Counted from the first letter of the stretch, positions 38,050-47,579 are shown. The stretch: DNA of 64,000 bases from Pseudoxanthomonas helianthi (GCF_017939625.1 NZ_JAGKTC010000001.1:838519-902518); one strand, 5' to 3'. The notes: a model not told the origin generated them from the sequence alone. Numbers and translations are program-made.

Positions 38050-38753
38050 GCGGGTTCTCCGAACAGGCGACGCAGGTCGCCGGCATCCAGCAAACGCCAA
38101 CGGCCTTCCTCCAGTCCGTCCAGCGCGATACCGCCGATGGCGCTGCGATGCAGAGCCGTCACATGGTTGCCGACCGCCGCGAACATGCGCCGTACCTGGT
38201 GGTAGCGGCCTTCGTGCAGGGTCAGTCGCGCTTGCCGAGGTGAAACGATCTCGAGTCCTGCGGGCAGCAAGGGCATGGTTTCCGATTCCAGCATCAATGT
38301 GCCGCTGGCGAAGATACCGGCTTCGTCGCCGCGCAGATCGTTGGCCAGCGTCGCTTCGTACACCTTCGGCAGTTTCGATTTCGGCGACACGATCCGGTGC
38401 AGCAGCGCGCCATCGTCGGTCATCAACAACAAGCCGCTGGTATCGCGATCGAGCCGGCCGACCGGGGAGACGACCGGCGAACGCTCGCGGAACCGCGGCG
38501 GCAGCAGGTCGTAGATCAGGCGACCGGTGTCCTTGGTCGAACAGGTGTAACCCGTCGGCTTGTGCAGCATCAGTACCAGACCCGGCGCGGGGTCGAGCGG
38601 CTCGCCGTCGATGCGGATGAAGTCGTGCCCGACTTTGTCGTCGGCGTACAGCACCTCGCCCGCCGCATCGGTGACCCGGCCTTCGCGGAACAGCCATTCG
38701 ACCTGCTTGCGGCTGCCGTAGCCAAGGTTGGCGATGTGCTTGACCAGCTTCAT
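38046..38753 (-). CDS. rsuA: 16S rRNA pseudouridine synthase, RsuA type
   Basis: 235 aa. An N-terminal S4-like domain (LVKHIANLGYGSRKQVEWLF) is followed by the catalytic motif PVGRLDRDTSGLLLMTDDG, whose Asp attacks uridine, and the C-terminal EGRYHQVRRMFAAVGNHV. The family converts U516 of 16S rRNA to pseudouridine. Overlaps rsmC upstream and the HAD gene downstream by 4 bp each. Confidence 0.92.
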   Translation of the reverse strand: MKLVKHIANLGYGSRKQVEWLFREGRVTDAAGEVLYADDKVGHDFIRIDGEPLDPAPGLVLMLHKPTGYTCSTKDTGRLIYDLLPPRFRERSPVVSPVGRLDRDTSGLLLMTDDGALLHRIVSPKSKLPKVYEATLANDLRGDEAGIFASGTLMLESETMPLLPAGLEIVSPRQARLTLHEGRYHQVRRMFAAVGNHVTALHRSAIGGIALDGLEEGRWRLLDAGDLRRLFGEPA

Positions 38754-39793
38754 CGCGACTTCACCGCTTCTATGGCCTTGAAGCCATCGCGTTGGGCTGC
38801 CACGCGCACGCTGCCGAAATTCGCCCCGAGCGTCTGTTCGTAGGGCAGATGGCGGTTGGCGACCAGACAAAGGCGACCGCCCGGCTTCAGCGCCTGTGCC
38901 GCCACGGCGATGAAGCGCTGGCCTATGTCGGGGCGACCGGCCTTCTGCGTCGCATGAAAGGGCGGGTTGGTCACGATGAAATCGTATGCCTGCGGCAAGC
39001 CCGTGGTGACGTCGTGCCAGCGGAAATCCAGATCGGTGGTATCGGCGAACGGCGCCAGATTGCTCTTCGCGCAATCCAGCGCTCGCGCCTCGGCTTCGTA
39101 TAGGTGCAATGCCGACACGTTTTCGTTGTGCGACAGAACTTCCGAGGACAGGAAACCGTAGCCCGAGCCAAGATCCGCTCCGACGCCGGTGAAATCCACC
39201 GGCAGGCATTCGGCCAGCAGCACCGACGCTGCATCGATGCGATCCCACGCGAACACGCCCGGGCGGCTGATGAAACGGCCATCGAGGATCGAACGCGGCG
39301 CGTCGAGCTGCAACCACTGCGCGAGCAATTCCGCATCCGGCACGCCATGCAACGGCGGCGTCCAGAACACGCGGCAATGGTTCTTGGTCAGCTTGCCGCC
39401 GAGTCCTGTCAGCTTCTGCAGATCGCCTTCGCCCGACTTCGCTCCCTCGTCGTTGGCCATGCAGGCGACGACGATGCCGCCGGGCGCCGCCAATGAAACG
39501 GCGCGTGCGAACAGCGCGCGCATTTCGTCGCGCTGGCGTGGTGGCAGGACCAGCACCAGCGAAGAGCCCTGCGACGGCGACATGGTTTCGACGACTTCAA
39601 GTCCGCCCCGGACCAATGCATCCGCGTCGGGTTTGAAACCCTGTTCGCAGACCAGCCGCTGCAACGGGAACTGGCGTAACGCCCATCCGTCGCGTGCGCG
39701 CAGGAACAACACCGGCGCATCCGGCCACGCGAGCGCACCCGTGGCGAACGGCAGCAGCAAGGTTTCCAGGGTCGGATCGCTCAACGCAGACAA
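38750..39793 (-). CDS. rsmC: 16S rRNA (guanine-N2)-methyltransferase, RsmC-like
   Basis: 347 aa, two-domain architecture of RsmC/RlmG. A degenerate N-terminal methyltransferase half is followed by a functional C-terminal half with the SAM loop GADLGSGYGFLSSEV and catalytic VTNPPFHATQ. Target guanine (G1207 in E. coli RsmC) is inferred from family. First gene of rsmC-rsuA-HAD, all joined by ATGA overlaps. Confidence 0.9.
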   Translation of the reverse strand: MSALSDPTLETLLLPFATGALAWPDAPVLFLRARDGWALRQFPLQRLVCEQGFKPDADALVRGGLEVVETMSPSQGSSLVLVLPPRQRDEMRALFARAVSLAAPGGIVVACMANDEGAKSGEGDLQKLTGLGGKLTKNHCRVFWTPPLHGVPDAELLAQWLQLDAPRSILDGRFISRPGVFAWDRIDAASVLLAECLPVDFTGVGADLGSGYGFLSSEVLSHNENVSALHLYEAEARALDCAKSNLAPFADTTDLDFRWHDVTTGLPQAYDFIVTNPPFHATQKAGRPDIGQRFIAVAAQALKPGGRLCLVANRHLPYEQTLGANFGSVRVAAQRDGFKAIEAVKSR

Positions 39794-39909
39794 ACGAAAG
39801 TCCCTACTCGACAGGAGTTCATTGTAGCGATTGCACGAATCCGGCCGTCATCCGACTGACATGCGACCGGCATATTTTTGCAACCTTGCCTTGACTCCCT
39901 GACGCCCAC

Positions 39910-40950
39910 ATGCCGTTGCCCGTCCACGACATCCCGCCGTTCAAGGGCCTGCCCGGGCTGGTCTGGGCCTTCCGATTCGACGTCGAGGGCCGCGCCGAGC
40001 CTCTCGACATCGCCGCCATCGATGCCGCCGAACTCGGCGCCGGGCAGCCGGGCTGGCTGTGGCTGCACTTCAACCAGGGCGATGCGCGCACTGCGCGGGT
40101 GATCGAGCAGCAACTGGACCTGCCCGATTCGGCCAAGGAAGCGCTGCTGACCCATGACGCCCATGCCAACCTGTACCTGGAGGACGGACTGGCGCACGGC
40201 GCGCTGGTCGATTGGCAGCATGGCGGGGTCGACAACTCGCAACTGTCCTACGCACGCTGCGAGCAGGACGTGGGTTGGCTGCACTTCGTCATGGGCGAAC
40301 GCCTGCTGGTGACGGCGCGGCGCCAGGGCCTGCGCTCGGTCGAGCAGGCGCGCCGCCATGCGGCGGCCGGCGGCCTGTACGAAACCCCGGAACAGTTGCT
40401 GGAAGCCATCGTCGAACGCTTCGGCGCGTCGATCGCCCATGCCACGCTGGAACTGGACAACGAACTGGACCGGATCGAGGACCGTGTGCTCGGCGAGGAC
40501 ATCGGCGACGAACGCCGTGAACTGGCCCTGCTGCGCCGGCAGGCCGTGCACATGCACCGGCCGCTGTCGGCGCAACGGCGGGTGCTGCGCCAGTTCGAAC
40601 AGCGCCATCGCGCGCAGCGCCAGCATCCGCTGGTCGCCACCGCCCTGCACCTGTCCCAGCAGTTCGACGAGGTCGACAGCGAAGTCGGCGCGTTGCAGGC
40701 CCGCGCCCGGCTGCTGCACGAGGAAGTCGCGGCCAAGCTGACCGAGGCGACCAACCGCCACCTGCACACGCTGTCGATCCTAACCGCCCTGCTGATGCCG
40801 CCGACCCTGGTCGTGGGCGCTTTCGGCATGAACATGGACCTGCCCTTCGTCCATCAACCGCACGCCTTCGCCGTGGCCACCGGGCTGTGCGTGCTGTCCA
40901 GCATCACCGTTTACCTGCTGCTGCGGCGGATTGGCGTGGCGCGGGTCTGA
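39910..40950 (+). CDS. zntB: CorA/ZntB-family metal ion transporter
   Basis: 346 aa. A long cytosolic alpha/beta domain and helical stalk precede two C-terminal membrane helices; the signature AFGMNMDLPF carries the GMN motif at the pore mouth. The N-terminal half (GLVWAFRFD, GWLWLHFN) favours ZntB over CorA. Transports zinc or other divalent cations. Divergent from rsmC. Confidence 0.9.
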   Translation: MPLPVHDIPPFKGLPGLVWAFRFDVEGRAEPLDIAAIDAAELGAGQPGWLWLHFNQGDARTARVIEQQLDLPDSAKEALLTHDAHANLYLEDGLAHGALVDWQHGGVDNSQLSYARCEQDVGWLHFVMGERLLVTARRQGLRSVEQARRHAAAGGLYETPEQLLEAIVERFGASIAHATLELDNELDRIEDRVLGEDIGDERRELALLRRQAVHMHRPLSAQRRVLRQFEQRHRAQRQHPLVATALHLSQQFDEVDSEVGALQARARLLHEEVAAKLTEATNRHLHTLSILTALLMPPTLVVGAFGMNMDLPFVHQPHAFAVATGLCVLSSITVYLLLRRIGVARV

Positions 40951-41047
40951 GCGGGCGGCTGAATCCCCTACAACGCCGGCGTAACGGATATTTGCGCCGC
41001 CTGTGGGGTGGGCGCATCATCGTGTAGAACCCCACCGGGAGCCCACC

Positions 41048-41611
41048 ATGAAGCTCAAGTCCCGTCTCGCTATTGGCCTGCTCGGCGCCGCATTGGCGCT
41101 GTCGGCGCAGGCCGGTTCCAACGTCACCGACCCGAACCTGCCGCGCGCCCTGCCGGCCGACGGTCCCGTCGACGTGTCGTGGAGCGATCCAGCGAAGTTC
41201 AGCGACCTGCGTAGCGGCAACCGCTGGGAAGCCGAGCGCGGCGATTGGGTACGCCAGCTGGCGCAGTACACGCGCGAACGCGCGACCAAGCAACTCGCGC
41301 CGGGCGAGAAGCTCGAAATCGCCATCAGCGACATCCAGCGCGCGGGCCGCTACGAACCGTGGCTCGGACCGCAGTTCCAGAACGTGCGCATGATCCGCGA
41401 CTACTACCCGCCGCGGCTCAGCCTGACCTACACGCTGTACGGCGCCGACGGGCAGGTACTGGCCCGTAACGAGCGCAAGCTGAGCGATGCCGGTTTCCTG
41501 ATGGGCAGCACGCCGCTGAACCAGAACGATCCGCTGCGCTACGAGAAGCGCATGATCGACGACTGGGTGCGCCGCGACCTCGGCCCGCAGCGGCTGGTGG
41601 GCAGCCGCTGA
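41048..41611 (+). CDS. DUF3016 family protein, secreted
   Basis: 187 aa. Signal peptide MKLKSRLAIGLLGAALALSA. The mature protein contains VDVSWSDPAKFSDLR, LEIAISDIQRAGRYEPW and a C-terminal RYEKRMIDDWVRRDLG, matching an uncharacterised Xanthomonadaceae/Shewanella family. Two bases separate it from msrB, but the start of msrB lacks an independent strong ribosome site, so they may be cotranslated. Confidence 0.85.
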   Translation: MKLKSRLAIGLLGAALALSAQAGSNVTDPNLPRALPADGPVDVSWSDPAKFSDLRSGNRWEAERGDWVRQLAQYTRERATKQLAPGEKLEIAISDIQRAGRYEPWLGPQFQNVRMIRDYYPPRLSLTYTLYGADGQVLARNERKLSDAGFLMGSTPLNQNDPLRYEKRMIDDWVRRDLGPQRLVGSR

Positions 41612-41613
41612 CG

Positions 41614-42078
41614 ATGACCGCCTTCGACCTGACGCCGCCGACGGAAGGCCAGCGCGCGACGCTGGTCGAAGGCCTGAGCGAAGACGAAAGCCGCGTGCTG
41701 CTGCACCACGGCACCGAAGCGCCGTTCTGCGGCGTATTCCTCGACAACAAGCTCGACGGCGTCTATTGCTGCCGGCTGTGCGGACTGCCGCTGTTCCGTT
41801 CCGGCGCCAAGTTCGATTCCGGCACCGGCTGGCCGAGCTTCTTCCAGCCCTACGACGAAGCGCACATCCGCCGCATCCGCGACGACAGTTACGGCATGGT
41901 CCGCACCGAGATCGTCTGCGCCCGTTGCGGCAGCCACCTGGGCCACGTGTTCCCCGACGGCCCACCGCCGACCCATGAACGCCACTGCCTCAACTCGGTG
42001 TCGTTGTCCTTCGTCGAAGAAGGCGAGGCCTTGCCGGACCCGTTGCGGCGCGGCGGCGCCGAGGCGCAACCCGCCTGA
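41614..42078 (+). CDS. msrB: peptide-methionine (R)-S-oxide reductase
   Basis: 154 aa. Two zinc CxxC pairs (CRLCG and CARCG), FDSGTGWPSFFQP and the catalytic Cys in ERHCLNSVSLSF. Reduces the R-epimer of methionine sulfoxide in oxidised proteins. No signal peptide, so cytoplasmic. Confidence 0.95.
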   Translation: MTAFDLTPPTEGQRATLVEGLSEDESRVLLHHGTEAPFCGVFLDNKLDGVYCCRLCGLPLFRSGAKFDSGTGWPSFFQPYDEAHIRRIRDDSYGMVRTEIVCARCGSHLGHVFPDGPPPTHERHCLNSVSLSFVEEGEALPDPLRRGGAEAQPA

Positions 42079-42107
42079 CGGCTGCGCCGCTGCCGTATCC
42101 TGTGCGC

Positions 42108-42878
42108 ATGCCGCGCACCGTCCAGGTCAACCGTTACGTCACCCCGCTGCGCGAAGGCGGCTCAATGCCCGCCGTGGTCGAGGCCGACGACGAAGGCCTG
42201 TACGTGCTCAAGTTCCGCGGCGCCGGGCAAGGCGCGCGCGCCCTGGTCGCCGAATGGATCTCGGGCGAGATCGCCCGCGCGCTGGGCCTGCCGGTGCCGG
42301 AAATCGTGTTCGCCCAGCTCGACGCCGAACTGGCGCGCACCGAAGGCGATCCGGAAATCCAGGACCTGATCCGCGCCAGCGACGGCCTGAACCTGGCGAT
42401 GGACTACCTGCCCGGCTCGCTGGCCTTCGATCCGGCGGCGGACGCACCCGACGCGGACCTGGCTTCGCGCATCGTCTGGTTCGACAGCTTGGTGCGCAAC
42501 GTCGACCGCACCGCGCGCAATACCAACCTGCTGCTCTGGCATCGCAAATTGTGGCTGATCGACCACGGCGCCAGTCTGTATTTCCACCACGGCTGGGACG
42601 GCGGCACCGATGGCGCCGGCAATCCTTTCCCGCTGATCCGCGAACACGTGCTGTTGCCGTGGGCAACGGAATTGCCGGAAGCCGACGCGGAATCCGCGGC
42701 CAGGCTGGACCGGCCGACCATCGCCGGCATCGTCGCCGACGTGCCCGACGCGTGGCTGCAGGGGCCGGATGCTTTCGCGGACCCGGCAAGGCAACGCGAG
42801 GCCTACGTCGATTACCTGTGCAAGCGCCTGCAGGCGCATGCCGATTTCACCCGCGAGGCGATCGATGCGCGCGGTTGA
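42108..42878 (+). CDS. HipA-like kinase
   Basis: 256 aa. A phosphate-binding-like GAGQGARALVAEWISGEIAR is followed by a HipA-type catalytic core: LVRNVDRTARNTNLLL (catalytic Asp and Asn) and WLIDHGASLYF (metal-binding Asp). No HipB-like antitoxin is nearby; instead it is fused by a 14-bp overlap to a DUF3037 gene, a pairing seen in many bacteria. ATG 42108 preferred over GTG 42102. Substrate unknown. Confidence 0.82.
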   Translation: MPRTVQVNRYVTPLREGGSMPAVVEADDEGLYVLKFRGAGQGARALVAEWISGEIARALGLPVPEIVFAQLDAELARTEGDPEIQDLIRASDGLNLAMDYLPGSLAFDPAADAPDADLASRIVWFDSLVRNVDRTARNTNLLLWHRKLWLIDHGASLYFHHGWDGGTDGAGNPFPLIREHVLLPWATELPEADAESAARLDRPTIAGIVADVPDAWLQGPDAFADPARQREAYVDYLCKRLQAHADFTREAIDARG

Positions 42879-43257
42879 CAGCTACGACTATGCGGTGGTA
42901 CGCGTGGTTCCGCGGGTCGAACGCGAGGAGTTCGTCAACGTCGGCATCATCCTGTCGTGCGGCGCCAGCGGATTCCTGCAGGCGCGCTTCGCCCTGGACG
43001 AGGCGCGCCTGCGCGCGCTGGACCCACGGGTGGACATCGATGCGGTCCGCCGCCACCTCGACGCGATGGCGGCGATCTGCGCAGGCACGCCCGACAGCGG
43101 ACCGATCGGCCGGCTTCCGCCGCGCGCCCGCTTCCATTGGCTGACCGCCAAGCGCAGCGCGATCATCCAGACCTCGCCGACCCACATGGGCCGCTGCACC
43201 GACATGGCCGCGACGCTCGACCACCTGATGCGACGCATGGTGCTGGCCCCGGAGTGA
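42865..43257 (+). CDS. DUF3037 family protein
   Basis: 130 aa. Recognised from YDYAVVRVVPRVEREEFVNVG near the start and SAIIQTSPTHMGRCTD. Overlaps the HipA-like gene by 14 bp, so a functional partnership is likely. No catalytic residues are obvious. Confidence 0.87.
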   Translation: MRAVDSYDYAVVRVVPRVEREEFVNVGIILSCGASGFLQARFALDEARLRALDPRVDIDAVRRHLDAMAAICAGTPDSGPIGRLPPRARFHWLTAKRSAIIQTSPTHMGRCTDMAATLDHLMRRMVLAPE

Positions 43258-43261
43258 TGCG

Positions 43262-43546
43262 ATGACCGTCTACGTCGACGACGCCGTCACCCTGTGGCGC
43301 GGCCAGCGCTGGGCCCACCTGATGGCCGACACGCTGGAGGAACTGCATGCCTTCGCCCAGGCGCTGGGCATCCCGCGCCGTGCCTTCCAGGACAAGCTCA
43401 GCGGCGCGCATTACGACCTGCCCGCGCCCTTGCGCGAAGAAGCCGTGGCCTTGGGCGCCGTCGCCATTTCCCGGCACCGCGACCGCGAACTGGTTCGCGC
43501 GGTGATCCGCAACGCGAAAACCCAAGGCCGCGGCGAAGCGCCATAA
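43262..43546 (+). CDS. DUF4031 family protein
   Basis: 94 aa. MTVYVDDAVTLWRGQRWAHL and GAHYDLPAPLREEAVALGA are family hallmarks. Four bases after the DUF3037 stop, making a HipA-like/DUF3037/DUF4031 operon. Function unknown. Confidence 0.87.
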   Translation: MTVYVDDAVTLWRGQRWAHLMADTLEELHAFAQALGIPRRAFQDKLSGAHYDLPAPLREEAVALGAVAISRHRDRELVRAVIRNAKTQGRGEAP

Positions 43547-43551
43547 ATCGC

Positions 43552-43710
43552 GATGTGGGAGCGACGTCAGTCGCGAATATCGAAGCGATGTCGCTTCCGC
43601 GCCCGCATGGAATCCGAAGGTCAAAGTCGCCCTTTCACTCGGCTCCCGTCTGCCCACGCAGGCGACACTTGCGCGGCTTCGACATTCGCGACTGACGTCG
43701 CTTCCACGTC
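43552..43710. repeat. long-spaced inverted repeat, 34-bp arms
   Basis: Arms 43552-43585 (GATGTGGGAGCGACGTCAGT...) and 43677-43710 are inverted copies with three differences, separated by 91 bp. Same TGTGGGAGCG family as 29287-29367. Ends about 30 bp before the operator of the GH43-like gene. Confidence 0.83.
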
Positions 43711-43740
43711 GAACATTCTCGAATGCTGCATCGCGGCTCG

Positions 43741-43757
43741 CATGTAACGTTTACATG
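43741..43757. promoter_or_regulatory. second-type LacI operator upstream of the GH43-like gene
   Basis: CATGTAACGTTTACATG is a near-palindrome lacking one A compared with the perfect 18-bp site at 52554-52571. About 45 bp around the two sites is also similar (GCTGCAyCGCGrCTCG before; TAACAT or TAGGAT after, at the same distance, possible -10 boxes). Confidence 0.72.
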
Positions 43758-43797
43758 CCTAACATCGGCTGCGCCCCACGTGCGCACGACCAGGCCG

Positions 43798-45630
43798 ATG
43801 CCGACGATCCTTCCGCGTTTCCTCCCATCCTGCCTGCTGCTCTGCATCGCGACGGCGCATGCCGCCGATCCGCCGCCCGGCAAGCGTACCTACGCCAATC
43901 CGGTCGACATCGATTACCGCTACAACTTCGAACAACTCAACCAGGGCATTTCCTATCGCACCGGCGCCGATCCGGTGATCGTGCGCCACGACGGCGCGTA
44001 TTACCTGTTCATGACCCTGGCCGACGGCTATTGGCGTTCCGACAACCTGCTTGATTGGCAATTCATCGCGCCCAGCCGCTGGCCATTCGAAAGCATTGTC
44101 GCCCCGGCCGCCGTGTCCGACGGCAAGCGGCTGGTGCTGATGCAATCCGCATTCGTCCCACGACCCGTGCTGGAATCGACCGACCCCGCCAGCGGCAGGC
44201 TCGATTTCCTCACCCGCCTGCTGCCGCCGATCCCGGGCGCGGTGCCGCCGGGACAGGACATCCTGCCGCTGAGGCCGGGACAGACGCCGCCCGGCCCGTG
44301 GGATCCGGCGCTATTCATCGACGACGACGGCCAGTGGTACCTGTACTGGAATTCCTCCGACACCTATCCGATCTACGGCATCGCGATGGATCGCGTCGCG
44401 CGCGGCTTCGCGTTCCGTGGCACCCCGCAGGTGATGCTCGCGTTGGATCCCGCGAAGCACGGCTGGGAACGCTTCGGCCCCGACCATCGCGGCGCGAAAT
44501 TCCCCGACGGCAAGCCGATCGGCAATTACCTGGAAGGCGCGTGGATGAACAAGGTCGGCGGGCGTTACTACCTGCAGTACGGCGCGCCCGGCACCGAGTA
44601 CAACGTCTACGCCAACGGCGTGTACGTGGGCGAACACCCGCTGGGGCCGTTCACCTACGCGGCGTACAACCCGGTCGCGTACAAGCCCGGCGGTTTCGTC
44701 GAAGGCGCGGGCCATGGCTCCACTTTCCAGGACGCGCATGGCAACTGGTGGAACACCGGTACGCCGTGGATCGGCTACAACTGGACCTTCGAGCGCCGCA
44801 TCGCGATGTTCCCCGCGCATTTCGCCGAAGACGGGCAGATGAGCGTGTCCACCCGCTTCGGCGATTTCCCGCACTACATGCCCGAAGGCAAGGTCGACGA
44901 TCCGGAGGCGTTGTTCACCGGCTGGATGCTGCTGTCGTACCGCAAGCCGGCCAGCGCGTCGTCGACGCTGGGCGAGTTCGCGGCGGGCAATGTCACCGAC
45001 GAGAACCCGCGCACCTTCTGGGTGGCGAAGGACAACCACGCTGGCGAAACCCTGACCGTCGATCTCGGCGCGGAGAAGACCGTGCGTGCGGTGCAGGTGA
45101 ACTACGCCGACTACAAGTCGGGACTGTTCGGCGATGGGCCGGAAATCTACACCGCGTTCCGCCTCGAACATTCGGCCGACGGAAAGCATTGGCAATCATT
45201 GGCGAAAACCGACGGCCCGCGCCGCGACCGGCCGAATGCCTACCTGCAGCTTCCCGAACCCGTACGTACGCGCTACCTGCGCTATGTGCATGGGCATGTC
45301 GGCGCGGCACACCTGGCCATCAGCGACCTGCGCGTGTTCGGCAACGCCGATGGCGAGGCGCCGGCCGCGCCACGGCAGGTCGGCGGCGTGCGCGACGCCG
45401 ACGCGCGCAACGCCACGATCCGCTGGCAGGCGGTACCGGGGGCGACCGGCTACAACGTGCGCTGGGGCATTCGTCCGGACCGGCTGAACCTGGCCTACCA
45501 GGTCTTCGCCGACCGCGGCACCGAACTGGAATTGCGCGCACTGAACGTCGGCCAGAGGTATTCGGTGGCCGTGGAAGCCTTCAACGAAACCGGCGTTTCC
45601 CCGCTCAGCGAAGTCGTCGCCCTGCCCTAA
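43798..45630 (+). CDS. secreted GH43-like glycosidase with discoidin and fibronectin III domains
   Basis: 610 aa. Signal peptide 1-22. A five-bladed propeller of GH43 type spans about 30-370: base Asp in GADPVIVRHDGAYYLF, second Asp in PWDPALFIDDDGQWYLYW, acid Glu in NYLEGAWMNKVGGRYYLQYG. A discoidin/F5-8C domain spans about 390-520 (ASSTLGEFAAGNVTDENPRT to ISDLRVFG), then a fibronectin III domain to the end. GH43-like enzymes cleave arabino/xylo/galacto-glycans; the exact substrate is not readable. Behind a LacI-type operator. Confidence 0.82.
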   Translation: MPTILPRFLPSCLLLCIATAHAADPPPGKRTYANPVDIDYRYNFEQLNQGISYRTGADPVIVRHDGAYYLFMTLADGYWRSDNLLDWQFIAPSRWPFESIVAPAAVSDGKRLVLMQSAFVPRPVLESTDPASGRLDFLTRLLPPIPGAVPPGQDILPLRPGQTPPGPWDPALFIDDDGQWYLYWNSSDTYPIYGIAMDRVARGFAFRGTPQVMLALDPAKHGWERFGPDHRGAKFPDGKPIGNYLEGAWMNKVGGRYYLQYGAPGTEYNVYANGVYVGEHPLGPFTYAAYNPVAYKPGGFVEGAGHGSTFQDAHGNWWNTGTPWIGYNWTFERRIAMFPAHFAEDGQMSVSTRFGDFPHYMPEGKVDDPEALFTGWMLLSYRKPASASSTLGEFAAGNVTDENPRTFWVAKDNHAGETLTVDLGAEKTVRAVQVNYADYKSGLFGDGPEIYTAFRLEHSADGKHWQSLAKTDGPRRDRPNAYLQLPEPVRTRYLRYVHGHVGAAHLAISDLRVFGNADGEAPAAPRQVGGVRDADARNATIRWQAVPGATGYNVRWGIRPDRLNLAYQVFADRGTELELRALNVGQRYSVAVEAFNETGVSPLSEVVALP

Positions 45631-45679
45631 GCCGGCGCCAACCGGTAAGATTCCGGCGCCCGAACCCGAGAATTGCCGC

Positions 45680-45922
45680 ATGACCGATACGCCCCCGGAC
45701 CGCCTCGCCGTCGACGAGAACAGCCGCTACCACGATGCCGCCGCGCTGGAACGCGGTGTCGGCATCCGCTTCAATGGCGTCGAACGCAACAACGTCGAGG
45801 AATACTGCGTCAGCGAAGGCTGGATCCGCGTGCAAGCCGGCAAGGCGCTGGATCGTCGCGGCAATCCGATCACGCTGAAGATCAAGGGCGAGGTCGTGCC
45901 CTATTTCAAGACCCCGGCCTGA
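45680..45922 (+). CDS. DUF3297 family small protein
   Basis: 80 aa. GIRFNGVERNNVEEYCVSEGWI and GNPITLKIKGEVVPYFK mark this small conserved gammaproteobacterial family (motifs quoted in part). Soluble, no signal peptide, function unknown. Lies between the GH43-like gene and an MFS transporter. Confidence 0.87.
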   Translation: MTDTPPDRLAVDENSRYHDAAALERGVGIRFNGVERNNVEEYCVSEGWIRVQAGKALDRRGNPITLKIKGEVVPYFKTPA

Positions 45923-45968
45923 TCGCCGCCTCCGCCGCACGGCGGATACCTGCAAGCGAGATCCCGCG

Positions 45969-47579
45969 ATGAAGCACGGCGGCCTGTCGTTCCACCACCC
46001 CGTCGCCTTCTGGCTCGGTTGCGCGCTGATCGTCGCCGGCGTGTTCTCGCACATGCCGATGTTCATGATGGGCCAGCACACCCACTGGCAGATGGTCGGC
46101 ATGCCGATGACCACCGAAATGTGGATCGGCATGGCGATCATCCCGCTGGGCCTGGCGCTGTCCGCCTATGGCGTGATGCCGCGCGTGGCGCAATTGCGCG
46201 AGGCGATGCGCGGCGACGCCGGCCACCTTCATTTCCATGTCGCCGACGGCGTGCCGCTGAACGGCGAGCACTGGAAGCTGGTCCTGGTGCTGATGGTGGC
46301 GCTGGCGGTGGACGTGATGAAGCCGGCGACGCTCGGCTTCGTCATGCCGGGCATGAGCGCCGAATACGAAATCTCCAAGCCGACCGCCAGCCTGCTGGCG
46401 CTGGTCGCATTGACGGGTACCACCGTCGGCTCGGTGGTGTGGGGCCGCGTCGCGGATCTGTTCGGGCGCCGAGCGGCGATATTGCTCGGCGCGCTGATGT
46501 TCATCGGCACCGCGATCTGCGGCGCCATGCCGACCTTCCACTGGAACCTGGCGATGTGCTTCCTGATGGGTGCATCGGCCGGCGGCCTGCTGCCGATCAC
46601 CTTCACCCTGATGGCCGAAACCGTGCCCGCCGCGCATCGCGGCTGGTTGCTGGTCGCGCTGGGCGGCATCGGCACTTCGGCCGGCTACCTGCTGGCGGCC
46701 GGCGCGGCGGCGACGCTGGGCGAAATGTTCAGTTGGCGCGTGCTGTGGTTGCTCGGCTTGCCGACCGGCGCGCTGATCGTGTTCCTGTATCGCTTCATCC
46801 CGGAATCGCCGCGCTTCCTGTCCAATGCCGGCCTGGCCGAACAGGCCCGCGCGGTACTGCGCAAGTTCTCCGGCGACGCTTATGCCGCCGTCGAACGCGA
46901 CGATGGCGTGCATCCGGGCGCGCCGGTGATCGACGAGCAACATCCGGTCGCGGGCGCGCGCCAACTGCTGCGCGGCCGCCACGCGGGCATCAGCTGGGGC
47001 CTGCTGACCGCGGGCGTGGCCTGGGGCTTGGCGAACTTCGGTTTCCTGCTGTGGCTGCCGGTGAACCTGACCGAGCTCGGCATCGACCCCAAGGCGACCA
47101 GCGCCTTGCTGGCGAAGTCCGCCGTGCTGGCCCTGCCCGGCATCGGCGTGGTGATCTGGCTGTACCACCGCTGGAGCAGTTTCAAGTCGCTGGTGCTGTT
47201 CATCGCGCTGACCGCGCTGTCGCTGCTGGCCTTCGCCGCGATGGGTTGGCTGCAGATGCGTTCGAACGCGCTGGTCGTGGCTTGCACGGTGTCGCTGCTG
47301 GTGACGATCAGCGGGGTGATCGCGATGCTGATTCCCTATGCCGCGGAAATCTATCCGGTGCATCTGCGCGGCACCGGCTCGGGCGTCATCGCGGCCAGTT
47401 CCAAGGCCGGCGGCATCCTCGGCGCCGGGCTCGGCGTGATGGGCTTCTTCGGCCACTTCGCGCTGTCCGCGTTGCTGATCGCCGTGCCGATGCTGGCCGC
47501 CTGCGCGCTGCTGTTGCGCAGTGGGGTGGAAACCCGTGGGCGCCGGCTGGAAGAAATCGAACAGGCGATGGCGGAATAG
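45969..47579 (+). CDS. major facilitator superfamily transporter
   Basis: 536 aa. Two extra N-terminal hydrophobic segments (PVAFWLGCALIVAGVF; MWIGMAIIPLGLALSAYG) precede the usual twelve helices. The loop motif GRVADLFGRRAAIL and the PESPRFL stretch after helix 6 are typical of sugar or aromatic-acid/H+ symporters. Substrate unknown. Its last codons and downstream DNA recur at 48630-48707. Confidence 0.88.
   Translation: MKHGGLSFHHPVAFWLGCALIVAGVFSHMPMFMMGQHTHWQMVGMPMTTEMWIGMAIIPLGLALSAYGVMPRVAQLREAMRGDAGHLHFHVADGVPLNGEHWKLVLVLMVALAVDVMKPATLGFVMPGMSAEYEISKPTASLLALVALTGTTVGSVVWGRVADLFGRRAAILLGALMFIGTAICGAMPTFHWNLAMCFLMGASAGGLLPITFTLMAETVPAAHRGWLLVALGGIGTSAGYLLAAGAAATLGEMFSWRVLWLLGLPTGALIVFLYRFIPESPRFLSNAGLAEQARAVLRKFSGDAYAAVERDDGVHPGAPVIDEQHPVAGARQLLRGRHAGISWGLLTAGVAWGLANFGFLLWLPVNLTELGIDPKATSALLAKSAVLALPGIGVVIWLYHRWSSFKSLVLFIALTALSLLAFAAMGWLQMRSNALVVACTVSLLVTISGVIAMLIPYAAEIYPVHLRGTGSGVIAASSKAGGILGAGLGVMGFFGHFALSALLIAVPMLAACALLLRSGVETRGRRLEEIEQAMAE

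Noticed and set aside
42108..43257. HipA-like gene as a type II toxin-antitoxin pair
   Set aside because: DUF3037 has no DNA-binding motif and follows, rather than precedes, the kinase gene; there is no operator-like dyad upstream.
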